Shown here piece after piece: positions 14,438 through 21,910 of a stretch of 40,556 bases of DNA. The position numbers and the translations under genes were made by a program. The notes beneath the pieces are model-generated. The model was not told where the DNA came from. It saw only the letters and a program-made list of their open reading frames with translations, and did no database searches. Numbering within the stretch: position 1 is the stretch's first letter; every line of letters begins with the position of its first letter. This DNA comes from Bacteroidota bacterium. GTDB taxonomy: Bacteria > Bacteroidota > Bacteroidia > Flavobacteriales > Flavobacteriaceae. The stretch is taken from the NCBI GenBank assembly GCA_018829465.1, contig JAHJTN010000009.1, forward strand, positions 1 through 40,556, written 5' to 3'.

Positions 14438-14884
14438 CTATTTTTTGTTGATCAATTTTTTGTAAAGTTCGGGTTGGTCGTTTTTAAAGGCCAACTGCTC
14501 GGCAACCGACAGCTTTTGGAATTTTTCCATAGTCATATCTTCGCCTTGGGCTGGCTGTTCACTGCCGGCAAAGCTCTGCTTTTTAGGCAGCGCGCTTAGT
14601 GTGGTTTCAGCCAAGGCAAAATCGGCAGTAGCCAGTTTTAAAAAGGCTTCTTTTTTGTCGGCCGTAATGCGTCCGTCTTTAATGGCATTATCTACCATGG
14701 CGGTTCGTTTGGCTGCTAAGGCGGCCTCGGCGGCATCGTTCATTTCTTTTAACTTGGCCGATAGAGAAGCATTGGCAGCCGCTAATGCTTCAATTTTAGA
14801 AGAGAGTTTTGTCTCCTCTACCTGTTCGGAATCTTCAAAACCAAGAGCAGCAAGTGCGGCAAGGCTGATGGTGAACTTTTTCAT
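14438..14884 (-). CDS. Nested scaffolding protein (internal start in protease gene)
   Basis: An internal ATG at 14884, residue 161 of the protease counted from the ATG at 15364, starts 148 residues in the same frame. The internal product begins MKKFTISLAALAALGFEDSE and is almost all helix: a coiled coil rich in Ala, Lys and Glu from residue 20 to 75. This is the Mu I/Z and lambda C/Nu3 layout, in which the scaffold is made both as the protease tail and as a free protein. The preceding sequence is an ordinary AT-rich Bacteroidota-type leader. Independent initiation is inferred from the strong start context and the domain break. Confidence 0.55.
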   Translation of the reverse strand: MKKFTISLAALAALGFEDSEQVEETKLSSKIEALAAANASLSAKLKEMNDAAEAALAAKRTAMVDNAIKDGRITADKKEAFLKLATADFALAETTLSALPKKQSFAGSEQPAQGEDMTMEKFQKLSVAEQLAFKNDQPELYKKLINKK

Positions 14885-15364
14885 TTTATGGTTTTTTACG
14901 TTTTGTACATTTTGAATGCTCAGGCACATTTCTCTTACTTCTGCGTCTTCTAGGGGTTTTCCCTCCACACTAAAGAGCCTGATGGCGCCTGAATTGGACG
15001 GCACCGGCACGATACTGGCTTCTAACAAGCGGCAAGCCGTGAGCATTAACCTGCCCGCTACGAGCAGTAACTTGTCGGGGTCGAATGTAATGCCAATGCT
15101 GGCACCTTTAATAAAGCCTCTGTCAACTTTCGACTTCACTTTCCGGGCACGGCCTTCATCTTCTTCGTCAAATTCCGGATCAGCTAAAAGTCGCGATTCC
15201 TCTGCGGTTAGGTTAATCCAACGCCCAATGGTGTAGTCTGCGTCATTTCGGTGCGACTCTAGCATCACAGGGTTATCTTCAAATGCGCTGAGGTCAATAC
15301 CCGAGGTGAGCACCGAAAAGCCGTAAGTGTTTACATAATTATCGTCGTTTAAAACAAAGGGCAT
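14438..15364 (-). CDS. Prohead maturation protease with C-terminal scaffold
   Basis: With ATG at 15364 the protein has 308 residues; a TTG at 15382 would add six. MPFVLNDDNYVNTYGFSVLT and then FEDNPVMLESHRND give the N-terminal half of caudoviral prohead proteases, with catalytic His38 and Ser89 (KGASIGI). VSKV-like strands before GFIKGAS and the following AGRLMLTACRLLEASIVPVP are family features. Residues 161-308 form the helical scaffold. The enzyme cleaves scaffold and capsid during head maturation. It is first in the leftward late operon, and the upstream 137 bases are shared with the terminase operon. Confidence 0.8.
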   Translation of the reverse strand: MPFVLNDDNYVNTYGFSVLTSGIDLSAFEDNPVMLESHRNDADYTIGRWINLTAEESRLLADPEFDEEDEGRARKVKSKVDRGFIKGASIGITFDPDKLLLVAGRLMLTACRLLEASIVPVPSNSGAIRLFSVEGKPLEDAEVREMCLSIQNVQNVKNHKMKKFTISLAALAALGFEDSEQVEETKLSSKIEALAAANASLSAKLKEMNDAAEAALAAKRTAMVDNAIKDGRITADKKEAFLKLATADFALAETTLSALPKKQSFAGSEQPAQGEDMTMEKFQKLSVAEQLAFKNDQPELYKKLINKK

Positions 15365-15434
15365 ATCCTGATTTTTGAGCAAAGTTGCCCAACCCCATCC
15401 AAATAAAAAAGGCTTTGTAAAGACAGTTAACAGA

Positions 15435-15464
15435 GTTGTAAGGCTGCCTTACGACTGCTTTTTT
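15435..15464. promoter_or_regulatory. Near-perfect palindrome in the divergent late-gene spacer
   Basis: GTTGTAAGGC at 15435-15444 and GCCTTACGAC at 15446-15455 form a 10-bp inverted repeat with one mismatch around a single T. TGCTTTTTT follows on the plus strand, so it can also be read as a terminator hairpin. It lies between the two late operons that start near 15,364 and 15,502. It may be an operator for a late activator, a short attenuator before terminase, or a terminator stopping stray transcription into terminase. Sequence alone does not decide. Confidence 0.5.
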
Positions 15465-15501
15465 CAATGGTAATTAAATAGTCATTTTGCTGTAAAAAGA
15501 T

Positions 15502-15936
15502 ATGGCCGTAAGAAAGCAACTACAGCGAGACCATGCCGAACTGCTCATCATCAAAGAAGGCCTCAACCAAAAAGAGGCAGCCGAGCGGGTCGGCGTTACA
15601 GAGAAGACAATGAGCCGATGGGTGAAGGAAGGCAAATGGGACAACCAGCGAAGAAGTTTCGCGGCTACTCGCAATTCCATCATTGCAAATCTACAACAAC
15701 AATTGGAACTTCTCCAAACTTCAATCACTAAAAACGATGGAGGCTTGGCTACGCCTAAAGAAGCTGATATGCTCGTGAAGCTCGCCAATGCCATCAAGAA
15801 GTTAGAATCCGACGCCGGGGTGGGTGAAACCATCGAAGTCGCCATGAAGTTTGTACGCTTCGTGTCTCAATCCGATACTGCCTTGGCACAAAATATTACG
15901 CGGCATTTTGATGCCTACATACAAACTATGCTATGA
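15502..15936 (+). CDS. Terminase small subunit
   Basis: The protein has 144 residues. NQKEAAERVGVTEKTMSRWV at about residue 22-41 is a helix-turn-helix, followed by a central helical part (IIANLQQQLELLQTSI) and a C-terminal stretch with MKFVRFV and an oligomerisation helix. This matches small terminases that recognise packaging sites, though Mu-like phages package by headful from a pac-like end. It starts the rightward operon, and its stop overlaps the large-subunit start by 4 bases. It is soluble and acts as a ring on DNA. Confidence 0.75.
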   Translation: MAVRKQLQRDHAELLIIKEGLNQKEAAERVGVTEKTMSRWVKEGKWDNQRRSFAATRNSIIANLQQQLELLQTSITKNDGGLATPKEADMLVKLANAIKKLESDAGVGETIEVAMKFVRFVSQSDTALAQNITRHFDAYIQTML

Positions 15937-17453
15937 AAAGGCAGACCGACAAACAATACGAAAAACTTTGGCAGGCCTTTAGGGAAAGCATCGTGCGGCA
16001 TACCCCGGTAGATGTTAACGAAACCCCCGCCGATAGGTTAAAGCGCATAGAAAAACTCCAGAAAGATCCGGAGGCTTGGTTTGCCTATTATTTCCCGCAC
16101 TACTATCTGTGTGAACCAGCTCCTTTTCATAAGAGATCGAGCAGGCGTATATTAAGCCACCCGGAATGGTACGAGGTGCGTTCTTGGTCCAGAGAATTGG
16201 CCAAAACCGCACGCACCATGATGGAAATACTGAACCTTACCCTTCAGGGCAAGAAAAAGAATGTCATCCTGGTGTCATCAAGCTATGACAATGCCGAAAG
16301 ACTGTTGCTGCCCTACAAGTCAGAGCTCGAAAACAATAAACGCATTGCGCAAGATTATGGAGAGCAACCCTCATTGGGACAATGGGAAAACGGAGAGTTT
16401 ACCACTAAAAAAGGGGCAAGCTTCAGAGCGCTCGGTGCCGGGCAAAGCCCAAGGGGAACGCGAAAGGACCAATACAGACCGGACGTGATTCTTATTGATG
16501 ATATTGACACCGATGAGGAATGCCGAAATAGTGACAGGATCAAGCAAAAAGTTAAATGGATTGAGGAAGCTTTGATACCCACAAGGTCAATCTCCAATCC
16601 GTTGCTCTTAATTGTCTGTGGCAACATCATCTCCAAATACTGTTGCATTACCGAGCTTGCCAAAAAGGCCGATAAACACGAAGTGATAAACATCAGAGAC
16701 AAACAAGGGAAATCTGTTTGGCCGTCTAAAAACAGCGAGCAGCAAATAGACCGGGTGTTAAGCAAGATTAGCTACAACGCCGCCCAAAAGGAGTACTACA
16801 ATAATCCCATTTCCGAAGGCGATGTCTTTAAGGAAATTACGTACGGTAAGTGCCCTAAGCTGAAAAGCTGTGAAGCGGTAGTGGTTTATGCAGACCCGGC
16901 TACGAGCAATAAAGACAAAGGCAGCGGCAGTACCAAATCTGTTGTGGTAGTAGGATTCTCCAAGCTTAACTATTATGTTTATAAAGTTTGGCTCGACCAA
17001 ACCACCAATGCCGCGTTTGTGGATTGGCTTTATGATGCCGAGCAATATGTCAAGACTAATGACGTAGATACCTACCGCATACACATCGAAAACAACAGCC
17101 TACAAGATCCATTCTATCAGCAAGTAATCCTACCGCTCATCTACCAACGCGCCAACCACACAGGCCATCACCTACCCATTACGCCGGATGCGCGTAAAAA
17201 GCCCGAAAAGTTCTATCGCATAGAAGGTACGCTTGAGCCACTCAACCGCTTGGGCTTGCTCACATTCAACCAAGATGAGAAAGGGAATCCGCACATGCAA
17301 CGCATGGAAGATCAAATGCTCGGCGTGAGCATCACTGCCAAAACCATAGACGGCCCGGATGCGCTTGAAGGTGCTGTTTGGCTCATCAAAAACAACATTG
17401 TCCGCAAGCAAACCACTTACCGGGCAGGATACAGAAGCAACCGTAAATTTTAA
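15933..17453 (+). CDS. Terminase large subunit, Mu gp28-like
   Basis: The protein has 506 residues. The ATPase part has an atypical Walker A around RSWSRELAKTARTMM (about residues 80-95) and a Walker B in DVILIDDIDTDEE. The nuclease part begins VVYADPATSNKDKGSGSTKS with the first acidic metal ligand, and DTYRIHIENNSLQDPF likely holds the second acidic site. Order and length fit Mu gp28-type large terminases. It cuts concatemeric or integrated phage DNA and pumps it into the prohead through the portal. It is translationally coupled to the small subunit. Confidence 0.85.
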   Translation: MKRQTDKQYEKLWQAFRESIVRHTPVDVNETPADRLKRIEKLQKDPEAWFAYYFPHYYLCEPAPFHKRSSRRILSHPEWYEVRSWSRELAKTARTMMEILNLTLQGKKKNVILVSSSYDNAERLLLPYKSELENNKRIAQDYGEQPSLGQWENGEFTTKKGASFRALGAGQSPRGTRKDQYRPDVILIDDIDTDEECRNSDRIKQKVKWIEEALIPTRSISNPLLLIVCGNIISKYCCITELAKKADKHEVINIRDKQGKSVWPSKNSEQQIDRVLSKISYNAAQKEYYNNPISEGDVFKEITYGKCPKLKSCEAVVVYADPATSNKDKGSGSTKSVVVVGFSKLNYYVYKVWLDQTTNAAFVDWLYDAEQYVKTNDVDTYRIHIENNSLQDPFYQQVILPLIYQRANHTGHHLPITPDARKKPEKFYRIEGTLEPLNRLGLLTFNQDEKGNPHMQRMEDQMLGVSITAKTIDGPDALEGAVWLIKNNIVRKQTTYRAGYRSNRKF

Positions 17454-17456
17454 GAT

Positions 17457-17909
17457 ATGTTTCTCAACAAAACAGATATGCCCTCAGCCATGTACGGCTA
17501 TCAAATAGAGCAAATCACCGAGGGCAACGACGACATCGTACTGCAAGCCCTTGCAGCTGCCGAGGAGGAAGTGCGCAGCTACCTCACGGCCAATCAACGC
17601 AAAGAGTTTATGGACGGTCGCTTCGTGTATGATGCCGATGCTATCATGTCAGCCACAGGAGCGGAACGCAATCCGCTCATACTCGAAGTCACCAAGACCA
17701 TCGCCAAGTGGTGGATTGTGCAGCTGAGCAATGCCGATATCATCTACGAGCAAGCCAAAGAACGCTACGACAGGGCAGTTAATTGGCTCAAGCAGTTGGC
17801 TAATGGCGAGGTAAATCTCTCTACACTGCCAACGGTTGATCTTGGAACAGACGCCGAAAACACACCCTTCAGCTTTGGAAGTAGAAAAAAATTTAACCAC
17901 GAGTTTTAG
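17457..17909 (+). CDS. Mu gp36-like head-tail connector protein
   Basis: The protein has 150 residues and starts 3 bases after terminase. The helical pattern EVRSYLTANQRKEFMDGRFV is like the DUF1320/gp36 family (YLxxR start), and the later helices ITKTIAKWWIV-like and ERYDRAVNWLKQLANGEVNL, ending in LPTVDLG, match it closely, including the WLKxxxxGxxxL motif near the end. Such proteins are adaptor or connector components at the head-tail joint. The family assignment is good; detailed function is inferred from structure-like similarity to gp6/gp15 adaptors. Confidence 0.7.
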   Translation: MFLNKTDMPSAMYGYQIEQITEGNDDIVLQALAAAEEEVRSYLTANQRKEFMDGRFVYDADAIMSATGAERNPLILEVTKTIAKWWIVQLSNADIIYEQAKERYDRAVNWLKQLANGEVNLSTLPTVDLGTDAENTPFSFGSRKKFNHEF

Positions 17910-17911
17910 CC

Positions 17912-19075
17912 ATGGAAAACACACATAACGCCCGGGTCGGCAAGCAGACCCCGAAGATCGTAGAAAAGTCATTGGCACGCACCCGTATGGACGTGCTCAA
18001 CTGGAACCAAGCACTGAATATGGCGCGAAAAGCCGATAACCCTCGTCGCCACCTCATTCACAACCTGTACGATGAGATTATGGTGGATGCGTTGCTAATG
18101 AGTCAGGTGGAAAATCGGAGGCTCATGTCGCTCAGCCAAAAGTTCATTATAAGAGATGCCAACGGCGAAGGAAACGAAGAACTTACGAACAGGCTGCAAA
18201 CCGCCAAGTGGTTTTCTGACATCATAAAAGCCATCATCGATTCCCGGTTTTATGGGCATTCTCTTGTAGAGCTCGACACGCAAGGTGAAGGCTTCATTAC
18301 TACCTTGTTTCGCCGTCAAAACATTGAACCGCGAACAGGTCGCTTTTTCCCGGACTACACCGATGAAGGCAAGTTCGTACCTTTCCGCGAACTGAATGAA
18401 TACGGCACTTGGATATTAGAATTTGGAGACAATCGCGACTTAGGATTACTCAACAACGCCGTACCGCACGTACTGTTTAAACGCTTTGCGGAAAGTGCAT
18501 GGAGCGAACTTTGCGAAATTTTCGGTATCCCCCCACGTGTGCTTAAGACCAATACACAAGACCGAGCTATGGTTAACCGCGCAGAGAAAATGCTCATCGA
18601 CCAAGGCGCAGCGGCATGGTTTATCATTGACGACTCTGAACACTTCGAGTTTGCTGACACCGCCAACACCACGGGCGATGTATATAAGGGCCTCATGCAG
18701 TTTGCAAATAGCGAAATCTCCATGCTAATATCCGGAGCTATCGTGGCACAAGATACCGTAAACGGCAACCGCTCCAAAGACGAATCGGCACGTGAGGTGC
18801 TACAGCAGCTTATAAACTCCGACCTCTCGTTCATTGAACAAAATATGAACGACATAGTGATGCCTGCCCTTGTACGGCTCGGCGTAGCTACAGAAGGCCT
18901 TAGCTTCGCGTACCCCGAAACACAAGACCTTGAGCAATTGTGGAAGATTACACACGAGGCACTGCCGTTTTTTGAGGTCGACCCGGAGTGGGTGACCGAA
19001 ACCTTTGGCATTAAGGTAACCGGCAACAAACAACCACAGCAACAGCTCTTATCGGCCAACCCTTTTTTCGACTAA
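17912..19075 (+). CDS. Portal protein, Mu gp29 (DUF935) family
   Basis: The protein has 387 residues. The wing and clip region is seen in SLARTRMDVLNWNQALNMAR and NLYDEIMVDALLMSQVENRR; family residues are found in FYGHSLVELD and LFKRFAESAWSELCEIFGIP. Late helices IMNDIVMPALVRLG-like and YPETQDLEQLWKITHEALPF complete the stem and crown pattern of DUF935. It forms the dodecameric DNA gate at the head vertex. At 387 residues it is shorter than Mu gp29 (about 510), as in many Bacteroidota Mu-like phages. It starts 2 bases after the gp36-like gene. Confidence 0.8.
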   Translation: MENTHNARVGKQTPKIVEKSLARTRMDVLNWNQALNMARKADNPRRHLIHNLYDEIMVDALLMSQVENRRLMSLSQKFIIRDANGEGNEELTNRLQTAKWFSDIIKAIIDSRFYGHSLVELDTQGEGFITTLFRRQNIEPRTGRFFPDYTDEGKFVPFRELNEYGTWILEFGDNRDLGLLNNAVPHVLFKRFAESAWSELCEIFGIPPRVLKTNTQDRAMVNRAEKMLIDQGAAAWFIIDDSEHFEFADTANTTGDVYKGLMQFANSEISMLISGAIVAQDTVNGNRSKDESAREVLQQLINSDLSFIEQNMNDIVMPALVRLGVATEGLSFAYPETQDLEQLWKITHEALPFFEVDPEWVTETFGIKVTGNKQPQQQLLSANPFFD

Positions 19076-19119
19076 GCCCGTCTGCAACCGGGCGGGCTGT
19101 TCCGGCATACTTTAAAGTT

Positions 19120-20529
19120 TTGCACCATTCTTTGCACGAGCTCTACCACGGGCCCGAGTGTAAGTGTGGCTGCAATACCAAAGGGGTTGCCCAATTGGCC
19201 GCCGGAGATATTAACCAAAACGTGCTAAAAGCCGCTTTAAAAGCTTTTGAAAAGTTGTTTAAACGCAAGGGCTACCAACCGGAAGATTTGGGCAAGGTAA
19301 AGGAATACAAACAGCTTATCGAGGCCACTAATGCAGTACTGAAACCTGCCGTGCAAGACAATGTAGTGGAAGGCACTTTGCGCAAGGCATTGGAGGAAGA
19401 CGTATTCCTGTTTTCAGGCCTCAAAACCCATGCTCAACTCTTCGAGGCCTCAAGGCTGCTTACTGATGATAGAGGGCAACGCAAGTCTTTCGCGGCCTTT
19501 GAGCGAGACTTCCAACGCCTGCAGTCCACTTACAACAGCAGCTGGCTCGAAGCAGAGTTTAACTATTCCAACGCTGCCGCCACAGCAGCAGACCGTTGGT
19601 CCCGACTAGATGAGGACGAGAATTTCGTTTTACAATACCGCACGGCCGACGATGAGCGGGTACGCCAATCGCACGAAAAGCTACACAACACCACCCTGCC
19701 AAAAAGCGACCCTTTTTGGGACAGCTATTACCCGCCCAACGGTTGGAACTGCCGATGCATCGCCATAGAAGTGCGCCCGGGCAAGCACAAGCTGTCTGAC
19801 CCTGTGGAAGCTGCCCAAAAAGGCGAAAAAGCCACTACACAGCTTGGCAAGGGCGGTGTGAACAAAGCCGCCATCTTCCGGTTTAACCCCGGCAAGCGAA
19901 AAGTGATCTTCCCGCCAAAACACCCTTACAGGAAAGTGCAGGGAGCGCAGTTAGCCGTTGAGGAGTTGCTTAAACAAGGCAATGTAGCAGCAGCCAAAAA
20001 GCTCATAATTGAGCAAAAGCGGGAAGTTTACAGCAAGCCTTTACAGAATCAATATAGCAGCGTTTTCAATACCACTAAAGGTGGAAAAGTAGAAGTACAC
20101 GAACTCGTTGACTTGCGGGCAGAAGACTATAAGGATGTGCTTAATGCTGCAAAAGCTATAGCCAGAGAAGGCAAGATTGTTAAAATACAGCCAATAATAG
20201 ATAGGTCTGAGATATTGTTTAGAGGGAAAATTTACCCCGGACTAACTAGCAAAACTTCTAACCCGGACTTGCTTATTGACGGCCGTTATATAGATGTGAA
20301 AAGACCAAAGGCGATTAAAAACATAACCGGGAACGCCAACGGGGCTTCAAAACAGGGTGCTGAAGTACTTATATCTGATGCTCGGCTAAACCTTGATGAT
20401 AATATCATCAATAAGAGAGCAGCAGCAATACTAAACGAAAATAACAGGGAATTTTATGGTTTTGACCGCGTGCACTTCCTTAATAAAGGAAAAGTAGTCA
20501 CTATTAAAAATACAACAACCGATGAGTAA
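19120..20529 (+). CDS. MuF head protein fused to CdiA-CT-like nuclease toxin domain
   Basis: The protein has 469 residues from a TTG at 19120; no ATG is nearby, so the start is uncertain (TTG at 19132 is close). Residues 1-230 are the MuF/SPP1 gp7 head-morphogenesis domain, with YRTADDERVRQSHEKLHNTT followed by DPFWDSYYPPNGWNCRC, the family core. Residues 260-310 form a linker (NPGKRKVIFPPKHPYRKVQG). Residues 320-469 are extra: IAREGKIVKIQP, NPDLLIDGRYIDVKRPK and KQGAEVLISDARLNLDD match CdiA-CT tRNase-like / PD-(D/E)XK nucleases with an NPD...D-x-K centre. This is the MuF polymorphic-toxin layout, in which a toxin rides in the capsid. It probably cuts RNA or DNA; tRNA is likely from family resemblance. 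Confidence 0.75.
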   Translation: MHHSLHELYHGPECKCGCNTKGVAQLAAGDINQNVLKAALKAFEKLFKRKGYQPEDLGKVKEYKQLIEATNAVLKPAVQDNVVEGTLRKALEEDVFLFSGLKTHAQLFEASRLLTDDRGQRKSFAAFERDFQRLQSTYNSSWLEAEFNYSNAAATAADRWSRLDEDENFVLQYRTADDERVRQSHEKLHNTTLPKSDPFWDSYYPPNGWNCRCIAIEVRPGKHKLSDPVEAAQKGEKATTQLGKGGVNKAAIFRFNPGKRKVIFPPKHPYRKVQGAQLAVEELLKQGNVAAAKKLIIEQKREVYSKPLQNQYSSVFNTTKGGKVEVHELVDLRAEDYKDVLNAAKAIAREGKIVKIQPIIDRSEILFRGKIYPGLTSKTSNPDLLIDGRYIDVKRPKAIKNITGNANGASKQGAEVLISDARLNLDDNIINKRAAAILNENNREFYGFDRVHFLNKGKVVTIKNTTTDE

Positions 20530-20540
20530 ATCATCGGTTG
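20516..20540. repeat. Perfect 10-bp inverted repeat at toxin stop codon
   Basis: CAACCGATGA at 20516-20525 and TCATCGGTTG at 20531-20540 pair perfectly around GTAAA, whose TAA is the MuF-toxin stop. No T-run follows on the plus strand, so it is not a classical terminator. It may slow RNA decay, end the toxin message, or be a recombination scar from swapping C-terminal modules. Confidence 0.55.
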
Positions 20541-20570
20541 AGGGTTGCCCGGCCACGCGTGCCTGACACT

Positions 20571-20579
20571 GCAAATATA
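20571..20579 (-). promoter_or_regulatory. Antisense Bacteroidota-type -7 element behind the toxin gene
   Basis: On the minus strand this reads TATATTTGC, a perfect TAnnTTTG -7 box plus the common C. A weak TTG lies about 20 bases upstream. Transcription would start near 20564 and run antisense through the end of the MuF-toxin reading frame. It may be real antisense control of the toxin or a chance AT-rich match. Confidence 0.3.
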
Positions 20580-20604
20580 CAAAACTTTTTTAAAATGCAA
20601 GAAA

Positions 20605-20865
20605 TCAATCCAAAAGAGACGAAAAAAAATCATCGACTTCCTCTGACTGAGATTCGAGCAGCGCAGAAAGCTCTTGAACAACAAACGACCGATGTCTTTC
20701 TAAAAGCTTTGAGCGATGCACGTCAGAAAGCAATTCAGGAGGTAAAGATAGGTGTTTGCCTAAAGCTGCCAAAATACCGTTTTGGTATATCAATTGTGCT
20801 TTGGCGTCGGCCAATTCGTTGAAAAGAATTTTAAAAAGCCGTTCGGTTTTAATGTTTAAGTCCAT
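20605..20865 (-). CDS. Small opposite-strand helical protein (possible immunity)
   Basis: From the ATG at 20865 there are 86 residues; a longer start at 20892 looks less likely. It is helical and balanced in charge: MDLNIKTERLFKILFNELAD, a middle ILAALGKHLSLPPELLSDVH, and an acidic tail ESQSEEVDDFF. It is the only credible ORF in the 366-base gap between the MuF-toxin gene and the gpG-like gene. It has the size and charge expected of an immunity protein but lies on the opposite strand, and polymorphic toxin immunity genes normally follow in the same direction. I recognise no family. The overlapping plus-strand frame looks like a shadow. Confidence 0.5.
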   Translation of the reverse strand: MDLNIKTERLFKILFNELADAKAQLIYQNGILAALGKHLSLPPELLSDVHRSKLLERHRSFVVQELSALLESQSEEVDDFFSSLLD

Positions 20866-20895
20866 AGTAATAAGTTTTATGCAAATAAACAAAAA

Positions 20896-21453
20896 ATGAA
20901 CACAGACCTCACAGACGACCTACTCAAAGGCATAGAAGTTGACCTCTCCGAAGCCTTCGACCGCAACTTTGAGGATAAAGCGTTTTTTGACCGCGCTTGG
21001 GACAAACGCAAACTCTTTAACCCCAAAGGCACACTGCTCAACGTACGGGGCGGTGGCGGCCTAAGGGGAAGCATCCGGAGCGTGCGAGGCCCCGGGCAGG
21101 TGAGTTGGGTGAGCAGCCTGCCCTATGCCTCTATACACAACGAAGGTGGCGAAATAAAAGTAACCGCTAAAATGAAACGCTTCTTTTGGGCTATGTACTA
21201 CAAAGCTTCCGGGGCTGTGAGCAAAACCAAAAGGGGCGCAACCCGGCAAAACCAACGCAATGAGCGGCTAAACCGGGAAGCTGCAAAGTGGAAAGCCCTT
21301 GCGCTGATGCCCGTGGGCAAAGCCATTAAGATACCCGAACGCCGCTTCATAGGCCACCACCCACAGGTGGACGGCATCGTAAAAGAAAACGCCGACCTCA
21401 TGGCCAAGCGCATAGACACAGACATTAAAAACAAACTAAGACCTAAAAATTAG
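20896..21453 (+). CDS. Mu gpG-like virion morphogenesis / tail completion protein
   Basis: The protein has 185 residues. The core GGGGLRGSIRSVRGPGQVSW, then SSLPYASIHNEGGEI, is the hallmark of the gpG / gpS tail-completion family (strand, loop, YAxIHNxGG). PERRFIGHHPQVDGIVKENA follows near the end, as usual (PxRxFxG). The long basic middle (KTKRGATRQNQRNERLNREA) is typical too. It likely caps or completes the head or tail before joining. It starts 366 bases after the MuF-toxin gene, and that gap holds a minus-strand ORF. Confidence 0.8.
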   Translation: MNTDLTDDLLKGIEVDLSEAFDRNFEDKAFFDRAWDKRKLFNPKGTLLNVRGGGGLRGSIRSVRGPGQVSWVSSLPYASIHNEGGEIKVTAKMKRFFWAMYYKASGAVSKTKRGATRQNQRNERLNREAAKWKALALMPVGKAIKIPERRFIGHHPQVDGIVKENADLMAKRIDTDIKNKLRPKN

Positions 21454-21457
21454 CAAA

Positions 21458-21910
21458 ATGAAGGAAATCATCAACAACACCCGCAACAGGCTGGCACAGG
21501 TAGCTGCCTTAAAACACATAGACGAAGATTGGGGCCAATTGGACGACTATTCACCCAATTTCCCGGTAAAGTGGCCGGTAGCCCTTATAGAAGTGCGCAA
21601 CGCCACCTACACTAACGTGGGCCGCGAAAGGGGCTTTAATCCTACCAACAGGCAAATGGCCACCGCAACCATAGTGGTGCACATTGCCTCGCTTAAACTC
21701 ACAAATACCTCGCACTTAGCGCCACAAGGGCAAAAAGACGATGCGCAAGCCATTTGGCCTATTATAGAAGAATGCCACAGCCTGCTGCACGGCTATAAAC
21801 CTGCTGACTATGCAGGTGCATACCTGCGCCAACAAATACAACGCCGCCGCCGTGACGATGGCGTAACGCATTACGAACTGGTCTATTCCCTTGGGCTGAC
21901 CAATGTTTAA
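21458..21910 (+). CDS. Mu gp37-like tail terminator protein
   Basis: The protein has 150 residues. It begins with a helix (MKEIINNTRNRLAQVAALKH) and contains FPVKWPVALIEVRNATYTNV, then a central strand TATIVVHIASLKLTN. It ends RRRRDDGVTHYELVYSLGLT. This is the alpha/beta layout of tail terminator proteins such as Mu gp37 and lambda gpU, which end tail-tube growth and join to the head. It is the last recognisable phage gene of the rightward operon, 4 bases after the gpG-like gene. Confidence 0.7.
   Translation: MKEIINNTRNRLAQVAALKHIDEDWGQLDDYSPNFPVKWPVALIEVRNATYTNVGRERGFNPTNRQMATATIVVHIASLKLTNTSHLAPQGQKDDAQAIWPIIEECHSLLHGYKPADYAGAYLRQQIQRRRRDDGVTHYELVYSLGLTNV

Noticed and set aside
18355-19059. 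234-codon minus-strand frame inside the portal gene
   Set aside because: Antisense to a strongly supported portal; Ser/Cys/Thr rich shadow.
20538-20822. 94-codon plus-strand frame after the MuF toxin as immunity gene
   Set aside because: It starts with a weak codon, its composition changes abruptly (ends RFGISIVLWRRPIR), and the minus-strand frame over the same bases reads as a better helical protein. Not excluded fully.
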